A stretch of DNA of 64,000 nt from Chaenocephalus aceratus (GCA_023974075.1 CM043796.1:21940927-22004926); one strand, 5' to 3'. Shown: positions 38,945 through 51,535, numbered from the stretch's first letter. Numbers and translations: made by a program. Notes: generated by a model from the sequence alone, not told the origin.

Positions 38945-40230
38945 TCCAGGATCCTCCACTGCACCCCAGCAGAGAGAGAGGGAAAAGAGAGATGGGGTAT
39001 CCAATAGTCTATACAGATGAGCGGAAGAAGATTGGCGTGAAGACACAATGACACGCGGAAGATGAACTGGATGAAGTTCTTAAAGACAGCAGATCAAGCC
39101 ATCGAGATAATCTTTCCTCCTCTGCATCAACCCAACACCCCCCACCACACTACACTTGACAACACACAACGCTGATTGACACGACGCAAGTGACAGCAGT
39201 CGTCACATGTCCCGACTCCCAAAACTTCAAACAAATGCGAGAGACAGGACGAGGAAGAAAACCGCCCACCCAGTCAATGAAAAACTTTGAGTGTAGCAAT
39301 CATTCATCCACTAAGACAAGCTCTAGGATACTCGCACTCTATTAAAATGACATACCTCACACTCTATGACCCCTCCAGATGCATAACACACCTTTCCGCG
39401 GAAGTATGTCAATGTGACAAGTTGTTACTATTTCAGAGATTCATTCCTTTGGGTCTCATCCTTATAATCGTTCCATGCTACTGTAATGGGATTGCGTTAT
39501 TATTCACCGAGGACATTTATAATCACGTTACACAGAGGCACATGCGTTGAGACTTCTGGAAGGAGATGAAAAGCTGCCATTACCAGAACGTATACCAAAA
39601 TGGGAATGAAAAGCTATCCACGTACCTGCTATTATACGAAAACTGCTATTCATACCAGTATAAATTATTATAATGCATTAAAGAGCTGTATTTATTCCTG
39701 TATCCTCTGATGTATTCCCCTCACCCCCTGGTCTCATCTAAGAGTCTATGTTTCTTCTGAAGTACTAACCGTGAAAAAAAAGGTTGTGAACATTTAATGA
39801 AAGCTAACTCAGTTAAAATGTGTGCATATACTGCCTTGTAGTACATTTATTTGTTCCTGTTATGCTCTGAGCTTTGGCAAGGTGGAAACATCTGATCCCC
39901 TGTCCTAGTGTCATTATTTGCACTGTGGGAATGAGATGCGGATGGACTACTGTGTGACATAATCACTGTAATTAAAAAATGAAAGACCATGGGAGGTTTT
40001 TGTTGATATTAAGATGCTATGTTATGGAAAATGTGATGGGAATTATATAATGTTACAGGTTGTACAACATTTAAAATGCACATGAAACTGCCCGTAGAAT
40101 CACTGGAAACATGTTGAGTGTTTATGCCATGTAATGAAGGTCCTCTTAGTTAATAAAGTATGATTATGACATGGTTCTTGATTGTCTGAGGGATATGTTG
40201 CTGAAATAAATGCATGGCATTTACTCTCCT
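38945..40230 (+). other. phf24: phf24 3' UTR (predicted)
   Basis: The UTR runs from the stop codon to about 20 bases past the second of two AATAAA hexamers (40152-40157 and 40205-40210). A GT-rich stretch at about 40242-40265 supports cleavage near 40225-40230. It contains no other gene. Confidence 0.6.
40152..40210 (+). terminator. phf24 poly(A) signals
   Basis: Two AATAAA hexamers, at 40152-40157 and 40205-40210. The second is followed within about 35 bases by a T/GT-rich element, the usual vertebrate arrangement. Which one is used cannot be told from sequence. Confidence 0.6.
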
Positions 40231-43200
40231 TCTTGAGATCCTTTGGTTTGTGTCTTTTCTTGTTTATTCAAGCATTAAGGCAACGATTAACACAAGAAAT
40301 TATTTGATATATAGATAGACGATATTGTTGAAATCAATAACATTGTTTATAATTCATTTAATGCTTCACCCAGCACTTGTTGACCACAAGTTATTAGTAA
40401 CGTACATTCTTATTTGATATGGTACATATTTGTACACATATTCACAAGTTAGTAAAGAGTAAGGTGGTTTATTCAGATCATGAGCTTTCATTTTTGGCCC
40501 CTATTTTTTTTCCTAAAAAAACATCTTCCTAATTAGTTTTCTTTCAATGTAGCAAGAGTTTGATTAGAATCATTAACACACAGTTATTCTGTTTCTTGAA
40601 TATTAATACGTTACACATTTTTATAGAAAAATAACTACAGACAGAACAAATATAGTCAGTCAGGCAAAACAATAAAAAATAAGATTATAAGAAGTAATTG
40701 TCCAAAGAAATACAACAAAGCAGTTCATTGATAGCTGATTTTAGCTTTATACATTATGTATCCATTATCTTTCAATCTAATCCTTTGTTGTAATAAGGTT
40801 TTCCTCCAAATATATGAATGAATGAATATCAAAGAGGACCATCAATCATATCCACCATGGTAAAACAAAAGGCTCATAAACAAGTTATCTCAAGCAAACA
40901 AGAGGGCAAAATCCTGATGCCAACACCTTATTAACATTTCTATATTAGTGATCCAAAGCATCCTGACTGGAATGCAAACATAACACACTGGCATGGGCAT
41001 CTACCGAGCACAAGTGATACAGATGAGCCCAAAGGATCATAATAGCCAGTGCCTACCCATCTGTTCACCCTGCTGCCGTCTAGTGATCCAGTCTCGTACC
41101 ACTGGAATACAGAGCAGCTCCTGATTTGAACTCGATGACCTCCGTTGAACACCACCATGAATAAAGGACTTTTCTCTTAGACGTCACCTCTACGTGTTAT
41201 ACATGTTCTAGGTTTCCCGGTGTTTCATACTGTTCTGCAATTACATTTTCTATAGTAGTTCTCTGCACATTTAACTGTAAATCTTCCTTAGAAATATAAT
41301 TATCTTTCCTTTTTCTTGTTCTTTTATATCTTCCTGTCCTACTACGTTTATATACTTTGTTCTAAGTCATTGTCTGTTTTATTAAACGTTGCAAATACTT
41401 TTTGGCCAACCTTGAAGTGTTAATGATACCATTACACTTTGCCAAGAAATCAGATCATCTTCACATTCCTATGATTTATTTAACCTTAAATGCAGGTCCC
41501 AAATTAAAAATACAAATTGTTATACGTCAAAATATCCAATGTAGCATGACTCAGGACGCATGATGAAGTTTAGCAGTTTTATCTATGTTGTCTTTTGAAG
41601 ACACTATAACATGCAAAAGAGGGGTATTTACTGACATATTTTATGTCATTTAATAAGAATGTTAACATCCATTTAAGCTTGAGACTACCAGACCATTTAT
41701 CAGGCTTCTAACCATAAACCCATTTACAAAGAAAACAAATCAAATTCCATATGCGAACATACAAATTATTTTTCACTTATGGAAATGGACATGGCAGAGG
41801 TCTCTGCTCCCTGCCCTTCTTGAATAACATGTTTTCATTAATTATCTGTGTGTGTGGCTTGGAGGAGATTGAATAATTGTGCATTCTTTTATTGTTTGAT
41901 GACACAAAATCAGAACATTACATTTGCCATCTTTATAATTGTAAACTTCATATTGTCCATATTCGACTGGTAAGGTGACAGGCATAACTCTAAACTGCTG
42001 GGATTAGCAAAAGGTCAGTAAAGTAAATAAAGTAGTATTTCAGTCAAACATGTTTCAAATACAGACAGTTAATAGCCCTTTGTGATGGCCTTTTGCTCAA
42101 GTGGATGGAGCAGAAAACATGGCGTCATGATAGAACTGCTGCATCGTCAAGTGCAATTGCACAGATAAAACATTCCACAGAGGGAAAAGGGCACTGAAAA
42201 ACCTTACCCATGCAATCACGGTATAAATGTCAAGAGATTTGTAGCCAGTCAGAAGTAATTGTGGAGCACATATGAGCCAAGTGAGTGTTTAAGCTTACAT
42301 TAAGAGTTCAGAAGCTGCTCTTGGAGCACCGTGGACCTTTCACCTGCCTACAATTACAATTAAAAAAGAAACTCAAAGCTCCAAAAGGTCACCCAGTCAC
42401 TAAAAGGCTTTGTCAGACAAAGGGGTGGACATAAACTAAGGATTGTGCTTTGAAGCTTCAAAGGCTTTGATTGCTGGGGACTTTTACTTTACTCTGTTTA
42501 GAATCCCCATTTACTATTTCTGCAGTAACTAGGGTCCGAATAGAAGACAATAAATCAAAATATCTCAACAGTACATGATTATATCAAATAATAGATATGG
42601 TTAAATATATTAAAGTATTTATTCTACTTGTATAAAGATAGCTCTTCGTCCTTTAGTCCACCCAATCGCTACCCCTTACATAAACTCTTCAGAGAAACAG
42701 CCTCAACTCACCTAGAAGCAATGTGTTAAGCTTTCTGGTATTGTTCTACAGATACAAACATTGTAGTAACATCAGTGTACAAAGGCATGCATGCATTTGT
42801 TAATACACATGGCAGATTGTTTGTAAATATGGAATACAGGAGAGGCCCTAAACAGCTGCCCTGAGGAACCCTCGCATTCTAGTTTATTTGTTTCATATTT
42901 GACAGGATAAGAATCATTCCAAACATTGTTGTCTCTTTGATAAATACAATGTCATTCAATTGATTTTTAACAATTTAAATTAACCAGGTAGTCCCTTATG
43001 TTCTATATAAAAAGCTACACTGAATCCTCAGCGTAGCCGTACCCATCATTAACTTTCTCTCTGTTTGTTTTAACCAGTCATCTTCTGTGTTAAAAATGTA
43101 CATGGTTAGTACTATATTTATATGGGTGTTGGAAATCAGAGTTGATACTGTTTTCTGAAAAGTAACTCTATGTCTGGTGGTGGGGAAACATTTGCCTTGC

Positions 43201-44354
43201 AGATGGTTTTGTAGTGGTTTAATGTTATTCAAATAATTGTTTGGAGCATGAAATACAAGACACATTTTCGTGAGAATGGATAATTAAGTTTTATCTTAAT
43301 ATATTTGTGAAGCATTAAAAAGAAAAAGCATAGCTATAAAGTGTCTTCTGCCGTGAAGCATATGTTACATTTTTATCCGTGAGTAAAATAAAGAGAAGAA
43401 CATTCAGCTGGAGATTCTCCATACATTAAGAAAAACACAACACAGGTAGAAAGACACAGATACAAAGCAGAAGAGGAAGAGATAAAAGACACACATAATT
43501 GAGAAGAGTGTGTGTGGGAGAGAAATCATTTATATGAGGATGTTATGTAATTGTTTCATAACAGATTTGATGATGTGGTTCTTGACCGGGCTAGTTGCTG
43601 CATTAAATGCTGAGTCAAAAGTTAAACCTGCACTGTGAAATAATCCAAGGTTGTCCCACCCAAACAGCCTCACAAATGACTTGGATGATAAGAAATACTT
43701 TTTTAAGCTCCAAAATGCAGCCTTCCTGTCAGATGGGATTTCCAGCTTATGATCCGCTCTGTATGCCTCAGAAAAGGCCTAGTACACTTTCAGAGAGCGG
43801 AGACAACATTTGAAAAGGGGTGACATTTAAAGTTGACTTGACAGTTTGATCATAGGCCATGTATTTAAAACAGCAGCATATGAAACAGTGGAAGCAGTGT
43901 CACCACTTTTGTGTCAATTGTCTTGCTCTGTTCTTTAACATAACATATATATATTTTAAATAAACCCTTACTGACTGTATACATAATAAGACACACATAC
44001 AGAGCAATAGTATGTTGTGTCTTTTCTTAAACAAATAATTAAATCTGCCAGTGGGAACTGCTACCCTCGCGACCCGACCACGGATAAGAAGATGGAGTGG
44101 GGTAAGAACATTTTAACATTCAATCTTTAACCTGAATTTACTGAGGATATTGACTTGAGACTGGTTTCACGGATGTGTCAGTGGAACTATCCATACAACA
44201 AAAGTTCCAGTTATTTAAAACTTCTAGCAGACCACAGCACATTTCTACAAGATGCAATTTATATATCAGGCTTAGAAGCAAGCAGTGTGAAATGTTCATT
44301 TCCTGCTGAGTAATACATGTCTAGGGCTTTGGATGTGACAGGTAAATAAATACT
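40231..44354. other. Intergenic, AT-rich; nothing recognised
   Basis: About 4.1 kb with no ORF showing known motifs. A short repeat-like block at 44050-44100 (GCTACCCTCGCGACCCGACC) resembles a dispersed fish repeat, but I could not delimit it. Confidence 0.55.
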
Positions 44355-44490
44355 AGTGATGTTACGTACTGCGCCAAGGCTTCCGAGTGTGGTTTGAGTA
44401 ATCCAGGATGTTTTTGGTGAAGCTTGTATCGAACCTTTTACGAATCAATTGGCTGGAAAGCTTCATAAGGCTTCATCTCGCCATCACTAC
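44355..44490. repeat. MITE-like repeat, TIR AGTGATG
   Basis: The block begins AGTGATG and ends CATCACT, giving a 7-base inverted terminus. It contains CAATTGGCTGGAAAGCTTC, shared with 25178-25300. No clear target duplication was seen. Probably a non-autonomous DNA transposon (hAT-type ends suspected). Confidence 0.5.
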
Positions 44491-44836
44491 TATACAGGCC
44501 GTCAGTGGGTATCCTTACTAAATGTTCCCCCTGATAGCCAAGCTTATTGCTAACCAATCCCTATAAATAAATGCTTAATGAAGTTGCAGACCACCATCAA
44601 TGATTCTACTATGTGTTGCCTTTGTCAAGGTTAAAGTCAATAAAATGTGCCTTCTGGACAATAGAGCCTCTGTGTTGTTTTACGTGCTCAACCCCCTCTC
44701 AAAAAACGTGATTAGTTGAGCATTTATTTGAAAATAGATGTAAATAAATATATTTTGAAGGGAAATAGAAAAAATGCCCCCAGTGTTTCGCACTGATTTC
44801 AAATACCAACAGTAAATCGATCCATCTTTAATTAGT

Positions 44837-45130
44837 TGACGTGAAAAAGGTGGACCCAAGACTAAAGGCTACAAAAACTGGAAGTAATAACTTTATATTC
44901 AAGGTTTGTGGAGGCAACAGTTATCAGAACAAAGCCAAGGATCAAACTAAGACTGAAATGTAACCAGCAGGACTTAAATACAAACACATCTGATGAGGGG
45001 ATGAAGTGCAGGTGGAGATAAGGGAGAAGAAGCTCAGGTGAGGGGTATAAGGTGATAAAACAGGAGAGCAGGCACGAAGCTGATTGGCTGTGAAAAACTC
45101 TGGGAGTAAGGCGGGAACTGACGAGACTGA
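44837..45130. repeat. LTR-like dispersed repeat, low certainty
   Basis: The wording (GTGGACCCAAGACTAAAGGC, TTATATTCAAGG, TGATGAGGGGATG, AAAACAGGAGAGCAGG) parallels 13695-13990. I take both as copies of one dispersed repeat, perhaps an LTR. Borders are unclear. Confidence 0.3.
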
Positions 45131-45185
45131 TTGGAAACTATAGGTGTACTTACGTAACCCCAGTTCTAAGAGTAACATGAAGTGA

Positions 45186-45361
45186 GATGTCTCACTATGG
45201 GATGCGCCTCATCGCGGAGCAAACAGAAGCATCAATCTCATTACGCCAATCCTGATTGGCCGGTGATTCTCTTGACGTCAAACGTCAGGGGAAATCACCC
45301 CCGATAAGTAGCCTGCGCCACGATGCATGCGTCATTTAAATAAGCACCTCTTCTCGCTTCA
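45186..45361 (+). repeat. DIRS-like left inverted terminal repeat
   Basis: From GATGTCTCACTATGGGATGC to CTTCTCGCTTCA. Nearly the complete complement of 50366-50534, with a few indels (for example an extra TC near 45273 and differences near 45337). In the element's own orientation this is the 3' end. Confidence 0.85.
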
Positions 45362-45390
45362 CCATAGCAATGAGGGCCTTCTGGTTGAGG

Positions 45391-45483
45391 ACATCTCACT
45401 TCATGTTACCCCTGAGTACTGGGGTTACGTAAGTAACCTATAGTTCTCATTCATAACACTCGTTCGATGTCTCACTATGGGAT
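45391..45483. repeat. DIRS-like internal complementary region
   Basis: The first half (45391-45443) is the complement of the left outer tip, and the second half (45444-45483) is the complement of the right outer tip. The two meet at CTATAGTTCTCATTC. In DIRS-1 such a region is thought to template the joining of element ends into a circle. Seen directly by comparing the strings. Confidence 0.8.
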
Positions 45484-45560
45484 ATTGTAGCTCCCGTATT
45501 GCCAGACGAGCTTATCTCGAAGATCACCGATCAACCAGAATTAACAGGTGGAGTCCCGAC

Positions 45561-46809
45561 TCAACAAGGTGCCCAGCACTGCTCGGGCCACGCTTGGAGC
45601 GGAGACGTCCAGCCTGTAAAAGCGGACAAAAAGGAGTGGCGAAGACCATCTTTGCCGACGCACAGATATCCTGGATGGAAACACCCTTGAACAAAGCCCA
45701 GGATATAGGCCAAAGCAATCGCCTCCACGATCCAGTGGGATAGTCGTTGCTTAGTAACAGGCTTACCCTTGTGAGGTTTAGCCCAGGACACGAAGAGTTG
45801 GTCATTAAGACGAAGCTCTTTTGATCTGTCCATATATGTGTGCAAAGCCCGGACTGGACACAATAGATCCTGCTGCGCTCCCCCGGAGGAAACCAGCTGC
45901 GGAGGAAATGCCTCAATGTCAATCGGGTACACGAACCGACCACCTTGGTGTAAAGGCAGGGTTGGGTTTCAACAACACTCTCGTTTGCCCTGGGGCGAAC
46001 TGAGTGCATGAGGGATGTACAGACAGTGCATGGATATCACTGACCCGTTTAGCGGATGCCAGGGCCAGTAACAGCACTGTCTTGAGTGACAGATGTTTCA
46101 TGTCAGCTCCCTCCAGGGGTTCAAAAGGGGTCATTTTGAGCCCATTTAAAACCACTCCACTGCCAGGTCCCATAAGGGCACCAGCGACCTGGAGACAGGG
46201 AGGAGCCTGCGCGCTCCCTTCATAAAACGGGCAAACCAAAGGATGTTGGCTAGCCGTCTTACCCTCAAAGCCCACATGGCATGCAGCAATAGCAGCCAGG
46301 TACACCTTGATCGTGGAAAAAGCTCTGTGTTTATCGATCAAGTCCTGTAGGAATGATAAAATCACCCCGACAGGACATTGAAAAGAGATGTGCCCTTCTT
46401 GAAGGCACCACTCCTCAAACACCCTCCACTTACAGTCGTAAAGAGACCTGGTGGAGGAAGCTCTCGCACTCTGAATAGTGTTTATCACCTTCTGAGGGAG
46501 TCCCACTGTATTCAGATTGTACCACTCACGGGTCAGGCCCATAGTGCCCCGTGCTCTGGGCGTGGGTGAAGGATCGCCCCCCCCGCCTGAGACAATCTGT
46601 CCCTGCGTGGTGGGGGCTGCCACGGCTGCCCGCACAACAGCTGATATATCCCCGCCAGCCCGTATATTGCGGGCTAGGGTGGAAACATCAGAGTACGTGT
46701 GTGGCGTTGCTCTTTCACTCTGTCCGGAGTTAAGGGGAACAGAACCAGGGGTGGGAACGTGTACAGAGGACCCGGAGGTCAATCGTGTACGAGTGCGTCC
46801 CCGCCTCAA
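45561..46809 (-). pseudogene. DIRS-like tyrosine recombinase, frameshifted, HxxR box deleted
   Basis: Two minus-strand frames, 46809-45919 and 45932-45561. The first has the N-terminal SAM-like region (PQKVINTIQSARASSTRSLY, CKWRVFEEWC, SFLQDLIDKHRAFSTIKVYL) and the first catalytic-region block (LLLALASAKRVSDIHALSV; the Arg of AKRVSDI fits the first catalytic position). A frameshift near 45925 leads into CPVRALHTYMDRS, DQLFVSWAKPHKGKPVTKQR and LSHWIVEAIALAY. Directly after AIALAY the sequence jumps to the equivalent of SWALFKGVSIQDIC, so the segment that holds the HxxR motif in related recombinases is missing. The product would be catalytically dead. Confidence 0.8.
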
Positions 46810-46845
46810 CGGTGCGTTTTAATCGCGCATTAAAGAGAACAGCTG

Positions 46846-47392
46846 TCATTGAGCATTTTCTCCCCTTGCGAACAGACTTAACGCGGCTCCGCCGTAACGC
46901 ACCCACAGCGGACTCCCGATCCTTGGATGAGGAGTCCAGTCTGCATAGAGTGTGCACCCTTTGACAGTAATTCTGTCCCTAGGTGCATAACACCCTGGTA
47001 CTTGTGTCGTTCTCAGAGAGAGGAGACGTCTGCCGCTCCAAGGGATCAGTTTGTGTGCCAGTGTGTGTGGATGGAGACAACGCAAAACTCCCCTGGAGGT
47101 TCATACACGATATCGTGTTGTCTGTCCTCACGGGGACATGAAGTCCTCTGAGAGAAGGCAGGAAGCATTTTTGGGTGGGGAACACCGCTAAAAGCTCCGG
47201 GTAATTTACACGCGTGCCCGCTGGAAGTCTCTGTTCTAGAGACCTCTCACCGGCGACCTTCGTAAGTCCCCTGTCAGCCCGTCTGACCTGCGTCCGTGGT
47301 GACCACCTTCCGTGAAAGGGACTGCACCCGTAGGCGCGTTCCCGCACTGGAAAGTTCGGGTTGTAGTGCACTAAGCATTTCATAATCACCAA
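46846..47392 (-). pseudogene. DIRS-like RNase H relic
   Basis: Two minus-strand frames (47392-46979 and 47085-46846). The first carries VNYPELLAVFPTQK, then FLPSLRGLHVPVRTDNT, the RNase H core of DIRS-type elements. The second carries LAHKLIPWSGRRLLSLRTTQ, then PLWVRYGGAALSLFARGENA, typical of the region after RNase H. The frame change and nonconserved patches show decay. The methyltransferase-like domain of DIRS elements is not recognisable. Confidence 0.7.
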
Positions 47393-47699
47393 AACTACTC
47401 TCCGTAAGCCGTGGCGTTCGGGGTTTAGGTTTTATTATGAGGCCCATGTTGAGCGGGGTGCTTTACGAGGACATTCTCCTCCGTAATCTGACTCCGCTCG
47501 GTGGGCTTTATAGATAAAACCCTTCTTTCTGGGAGAAGAGAGACTCTTTTCTCCAGAATGTGGTTGACTCTCACTGGGTTGTGGTGAAAACAGATAGATT
47601 ATAACTGTTTTGAGAAGCCCAGGCAGGACATCGTGAGTAATCTCCTGCTGTATGATCCTTAGAGCCAGCTGGGATGTCACTCTTATGGCTCCGACCGGC

Positions 47700-48080
47700 A
47701 CTGCGCATGTGCTGACGGAGGTGCCTTTTCAGCTCCAGCCGGTACTGCGCATGTGTGTGCCGGTGGTGCCCTCACGCTCCAGTCGGCACTGCGCCTGCGC
47801 GTGCCGGTGGTGCCCTTAAAGCCCTGGCCGGCACTGCGCATGTGTGTGGCGGTGGCTTCACGGACCCGTCAATAATCCGTCCTTTGAGAGATGCCGTAGC
47901 TGCTCTTGAAAGGGGAAGGATTGACGGGCCGTTCTTTACAGCTCTAGCCGGCACTGCGTACGCACGTGGCGGTAGTGCCCTTAAAGCCCCAACCGGCACT
48001 GCGCATGCGCGTGGCGGTGGTGCCTTCACAGACCCGTTTATTATCCGCCTTTTGAGAGAGGCCGTAGCTGCTCTCAGAAG
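47700..48080. repeat. GC-rich minisatellite inside the DIRS-like element
   Basis: Imperfect tandem units built on CCGGCACTGCGCATG plus a GTGGCGGTGGTGCC-like half recur about six times. A longer unit of about 155 bases is also duplicated: the block beginning ACGGACCCGTCAATAATCCG and running through GCCGTAGCTGCTCT appears near 47871 and again near 48028. It occupies the place where RT should be. Both strands are open over long stretches because of composition, not coding. Confidence 0.75.
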
Positions 48081-48316
48081 GGGATTTATGGTTAACGGAC
48101 TGTTTATTGTCTTTCTTTTCATTTTTTTTTGGGCTGCGCCCTTGGCCGGAGCCTGGATGCGTCAGCGGAAAATGGTTTATTCAGACAATAACGATGTGAC
48201 ATGTGTCTTGTGCGGACTTGAGGATGGCGTTGAGGCATCTCTCGAGGCGGCGGGGACACATTTAGAGCCGGGGAAGGAACTTCCAGCTCCGTCACGGAGG
48301 GGAGAAGGAGGGGCTG

Positions 48317-49945
48317 TCAGGCCGCTCGCTTCTTCTTCCTCGCCTGCTGGCCGAAATTCTGGGTCGGCTGTGCCTGGGCTACAGCTGGAACCGGAGATTT
48401 TCTAGACCAACTCGCCCTCGTCTCCTGCCTGGGCTGGGGACTCGGGGCGGGCTGCGCCCTCTGCTGTCCCGGTACTTTGAACCCAGCAGAGCGCGGTGCA
48501 GCGTGGGCGAAGGGCCGCCGTTGCAAAGGCCGCGGCTGGACCCTTCGAGGGAGACAAAGGTGGAGAGCCTCGTCTTCCTTCTTTTTCGACTCGCACTTCC
48601 TTTGCATGGAAGCGAGAGCGGAGCCGAAAATCCCCTCGGGAACGATGGGCATTTCAAGCACATCTTCCTTTTCCCGGTCTGGGAGGTTAGTGAGGTTGAG
48701 CCATCTAGCTCTTTCCTGCACCACCATGATCCCCATTACCTTGCCCGTGGCCTGGACGGCGCAGCGTTGGACACGGAGACAAATGTCTGTGACCGCGGCT
48801 ATCTCGTCCAGAGTGGCCGGTCCAGGATTGCTCGACATATCCTCACAGAGCTCCGCTTGGTATGCGGTTAGCATCGAGGAAACGTTCAGAGCCCTGGCGG
48901 ACAATGCTGCGGCTCTGTAGGCCCGTTCCGTCATGGTAGACTGGAATCGGTCCGTTTTTGCTGGCAGCGTGGGGTTCCTGCTTGGCGGCTGGCCCATCCT
49001 CGGTAGGAGGTGGGCTGCCACCAGCGGTTCCATAGGTGGTATGTGGAGCAGGCCAAGCCTCTCCATACCGTCACAGTCAAGGGAGTGGGCACCCTGGATT
49101 GGGGCCTTGTTGCTAAAGGGCCGGTCTCTCCACGAGACCGACACCTCATCCAACATCTCCGGGAAGACCGGGAGGAGTTGTCTCTTTGCCCTCGTTGTTT
49201 GGGAAAAAAGTGTTCCCTCGTAACGGGACCTGGAGGTCTCCTTGGCCACTTCGGGCCATGGGATGTCTAGTTTGGCCGCAGCGCGCTGACACACGGCTTG
49301 TAGGTCCATACTGAGACAGGGCGAAGCTGGTGTGCTGTCTCCCGGGGGAGCAGCCATCGCTCCCGGCTTTGCAGCCTGAGTCGATGACATGAAGATGTCG
49401 TCTTCCTGCTCATCCGAGTCAGACAGGAGGAACTCAGAGGTATACTCTTCGTCCTCCATGCAGTCTAACTCCAGGACATCTTCCGCGGGTGAAACCGTGG
49501 TGAGGTCCAGTCGGGAGCCCCAGCTTGGTATAGCGTGGGGCCCCGTTCCCGCGTTTCTTGCCGCCACCGGATCTCGGCCTGATATGGCGCGGGATTCCGG
49601 TTCTGCGGGTGCCGCTGTCAGTGAGCCCCAGACCGCAGTGAGGGGCTCCATCTCTGCGGCAGACGTCCCCGTGTCTTGATTGCCGGTCGGCGGATCAGTG
49701 GACATGAGGGGGTCCCGTCCCGACAGGTTAACTTGTTGCGCTAACCTTCGGTGGAGGCTCTTCACGGTGAGGCGGGCACAATGTCCGCACGAGCCGGGAT
49801 TGTCGATGGCCTCCTGGGCGTGTTCCAGCCCGAGGCAGGACGAACAGATCTGGTGTGAGTCTGTGCCTGACACTTTCAACCCGCAACCGCAGCGCCGAGC
49901 CTCCGAGATCCTGACTCCTCTGGTGTGAGGGGGAGAGGCATCCAT
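48317..49945 (-). CDS. DIRS-like gag-type ORF1, 542 aa, intact
   Basis: The first ORF of the element is uninterrupted. Residues about 14-60 form a Cys/His-rich presumptive zinc-binding region (RRCGCGLKV, then ICSSCLGLEHAQEAI and GSCGHCARL), a hallmark of the first ORF of fish DIRS-like elements. The middle is acidic and Ser-rich (DSDEQEDDIFMSSTQ). The tail is basic and Pro/Gln/Arg-rich, ending QQARKKKRAA, consistent with nucleic-acid binding or nuclear targeting. It starts about 420 bases inside the right terminal repeat. Gag-like function is inferred from position and composition. Conservation of this frame contrasts with the broken RT and recombinase. Confidence 0.75.
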   Translation of the reverse strand: MDASPPHTRGVRISEARRCGCGLKVSGTDSHQICSSCLGLEHAQEAIDNPGSCGHCARLTVKSLHRRLAQQVNLSGRDPLMSTDPPTGNQDTGTSAAEMEPLTAVWGSLTAAPAEPESRAISGRDPVAARNAGTGPHAIPSWGSRLDLTTVSPAEDVLELDCMEDEEYTSEFLLSDSDEQEDDIFMSSTQAAKPGAMAAPPGDSTPASPCLSMDLQAVCQRAAAKLDIPWPEVAKETSRSRYEGTLFSQTTRAKRQLLPVFPEMLDEVSVSWRDRPFSNKAPIQGAHSLDCDGMERLGLLHIPPMEPLVAAHLLPRMGQPPSRNPTLPAKTDRFQSTMTERAYRAAALSARALNVSSMLTAYQAELCEDMSSNPGPATLDEIAAVTDICLRVQRCAVQATGKVMGIMVVQERARWLNLTNLPDREKEDVLEMPIVPEGIFGSALASMQRKCESKKKEDEALHLCLPRRVQPRPLQRRPFAHAAPRSAGFKVPGQQRAQPAPSPQPRQETRASWSRKSPVPAVAQAQPTQNFGQQARKKKRAA

Positions 49946-50365
49946 CTCGTTCGCCGTGAGGCGTGGAGGGGTCCGCTCATGACAGGTACGTTCGAGAAAA
50001 AATGTTTACCGATCTGTCTTTAATCCGGGGGAAAAAAGGACAGCGTGGGTCTTTTTCTCTCAAGGATATTACCTGGTATGGTAATATTCCTGTAATCCTT
50101 TTCTCCTCCGTGGAAGAGAGAAGAAAAAAAAGTGTCCTCGCTACCGTGGTGTCGGTAGTGAGGGAAAAAACACAAGTTAGCAACTGGTGTGTTGCTAACT
50201 TGAAGTCAAAACCTTACCTTACTCCAGAGGAAGAACGGCGAGGTTGACTGTAATACTCTTCTGTGAGAGAATCGGGTAGCCGGCTAACGCCCGTCGACCG
50301 AAAATTAGCTTTGGGTTCAGTCTGTGGACTGTTAAGCTAGCCCGGCTACCGTTCGAGATGTGCTC

Positions 50366-50534
50366 TGAAGCGAGAAGAGGTGTTTGAATGACGCATGCGT
50401 CGTGGCGCAGGCTACTTATAGGGGGTGATTTCCCCTGACGTTGACGTCAAGAATCACCGGCCAATCAGGATTGGCGTAATGAGATTGATGCTTCTGTTTG
50501 CTCCGCGATGAGGCGCATCCCATAGTGAGACATC
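50366..50534 (-). repeat. DIRS-like right inverted terminal repeat
   Basis: The complement of 45186-45361, ending at the CATAGTGAGACATC block. In the element's orientation it is the 5' end, so promoter function would be expected here. Confidence 0.85.
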
Positions 50535-50558
50535 GAACGGAGTGTTATGAATGAGAAC

Positions 50559-51535
<977 letters not shown>

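Larger units (their letters stand above)
45136..50558 (-). mobile_element. DIRS-like tyrosine-recombinase retrotransposon, defective
   Basis: A 5.4-kb element with genes on the minus strand: gag-like ORF (49945-48317), a region where the RT should be but which is a minisatellite, an RNase H relic (47392-46846) and a tyrosine recombinase relic (46809-45561). The termini are inverted repeats (45186-45361 and 50366-50534). Near the recombinase end lies an internal complementary region (45391-45483). Its halves complement the two non-shared outer tips (45136-45190 and 50519-50558). This split arrangement is the hallmark of DIRS-1 elements, which replicate through circles and integrate by a recombinase without target duplication. 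Both tips share the trinucleotide AAC. Lost RT core and recombinase motif make it non-autonomous. Confidence 0.85.

Noticed and set aside
47700..48080. CRISPR-like repeat-spacer array
   Set aside because: Units are imperfect and directly adjoining, with no uniform spacers, and the DNA is from a vertebrate.
47755..48405. 216-codon + strand ORF with repeated Gly/Ala wording
   Set aside because: It is antisense to the DIRS-like element and made by the GC-rich minisatellite; no known domain.
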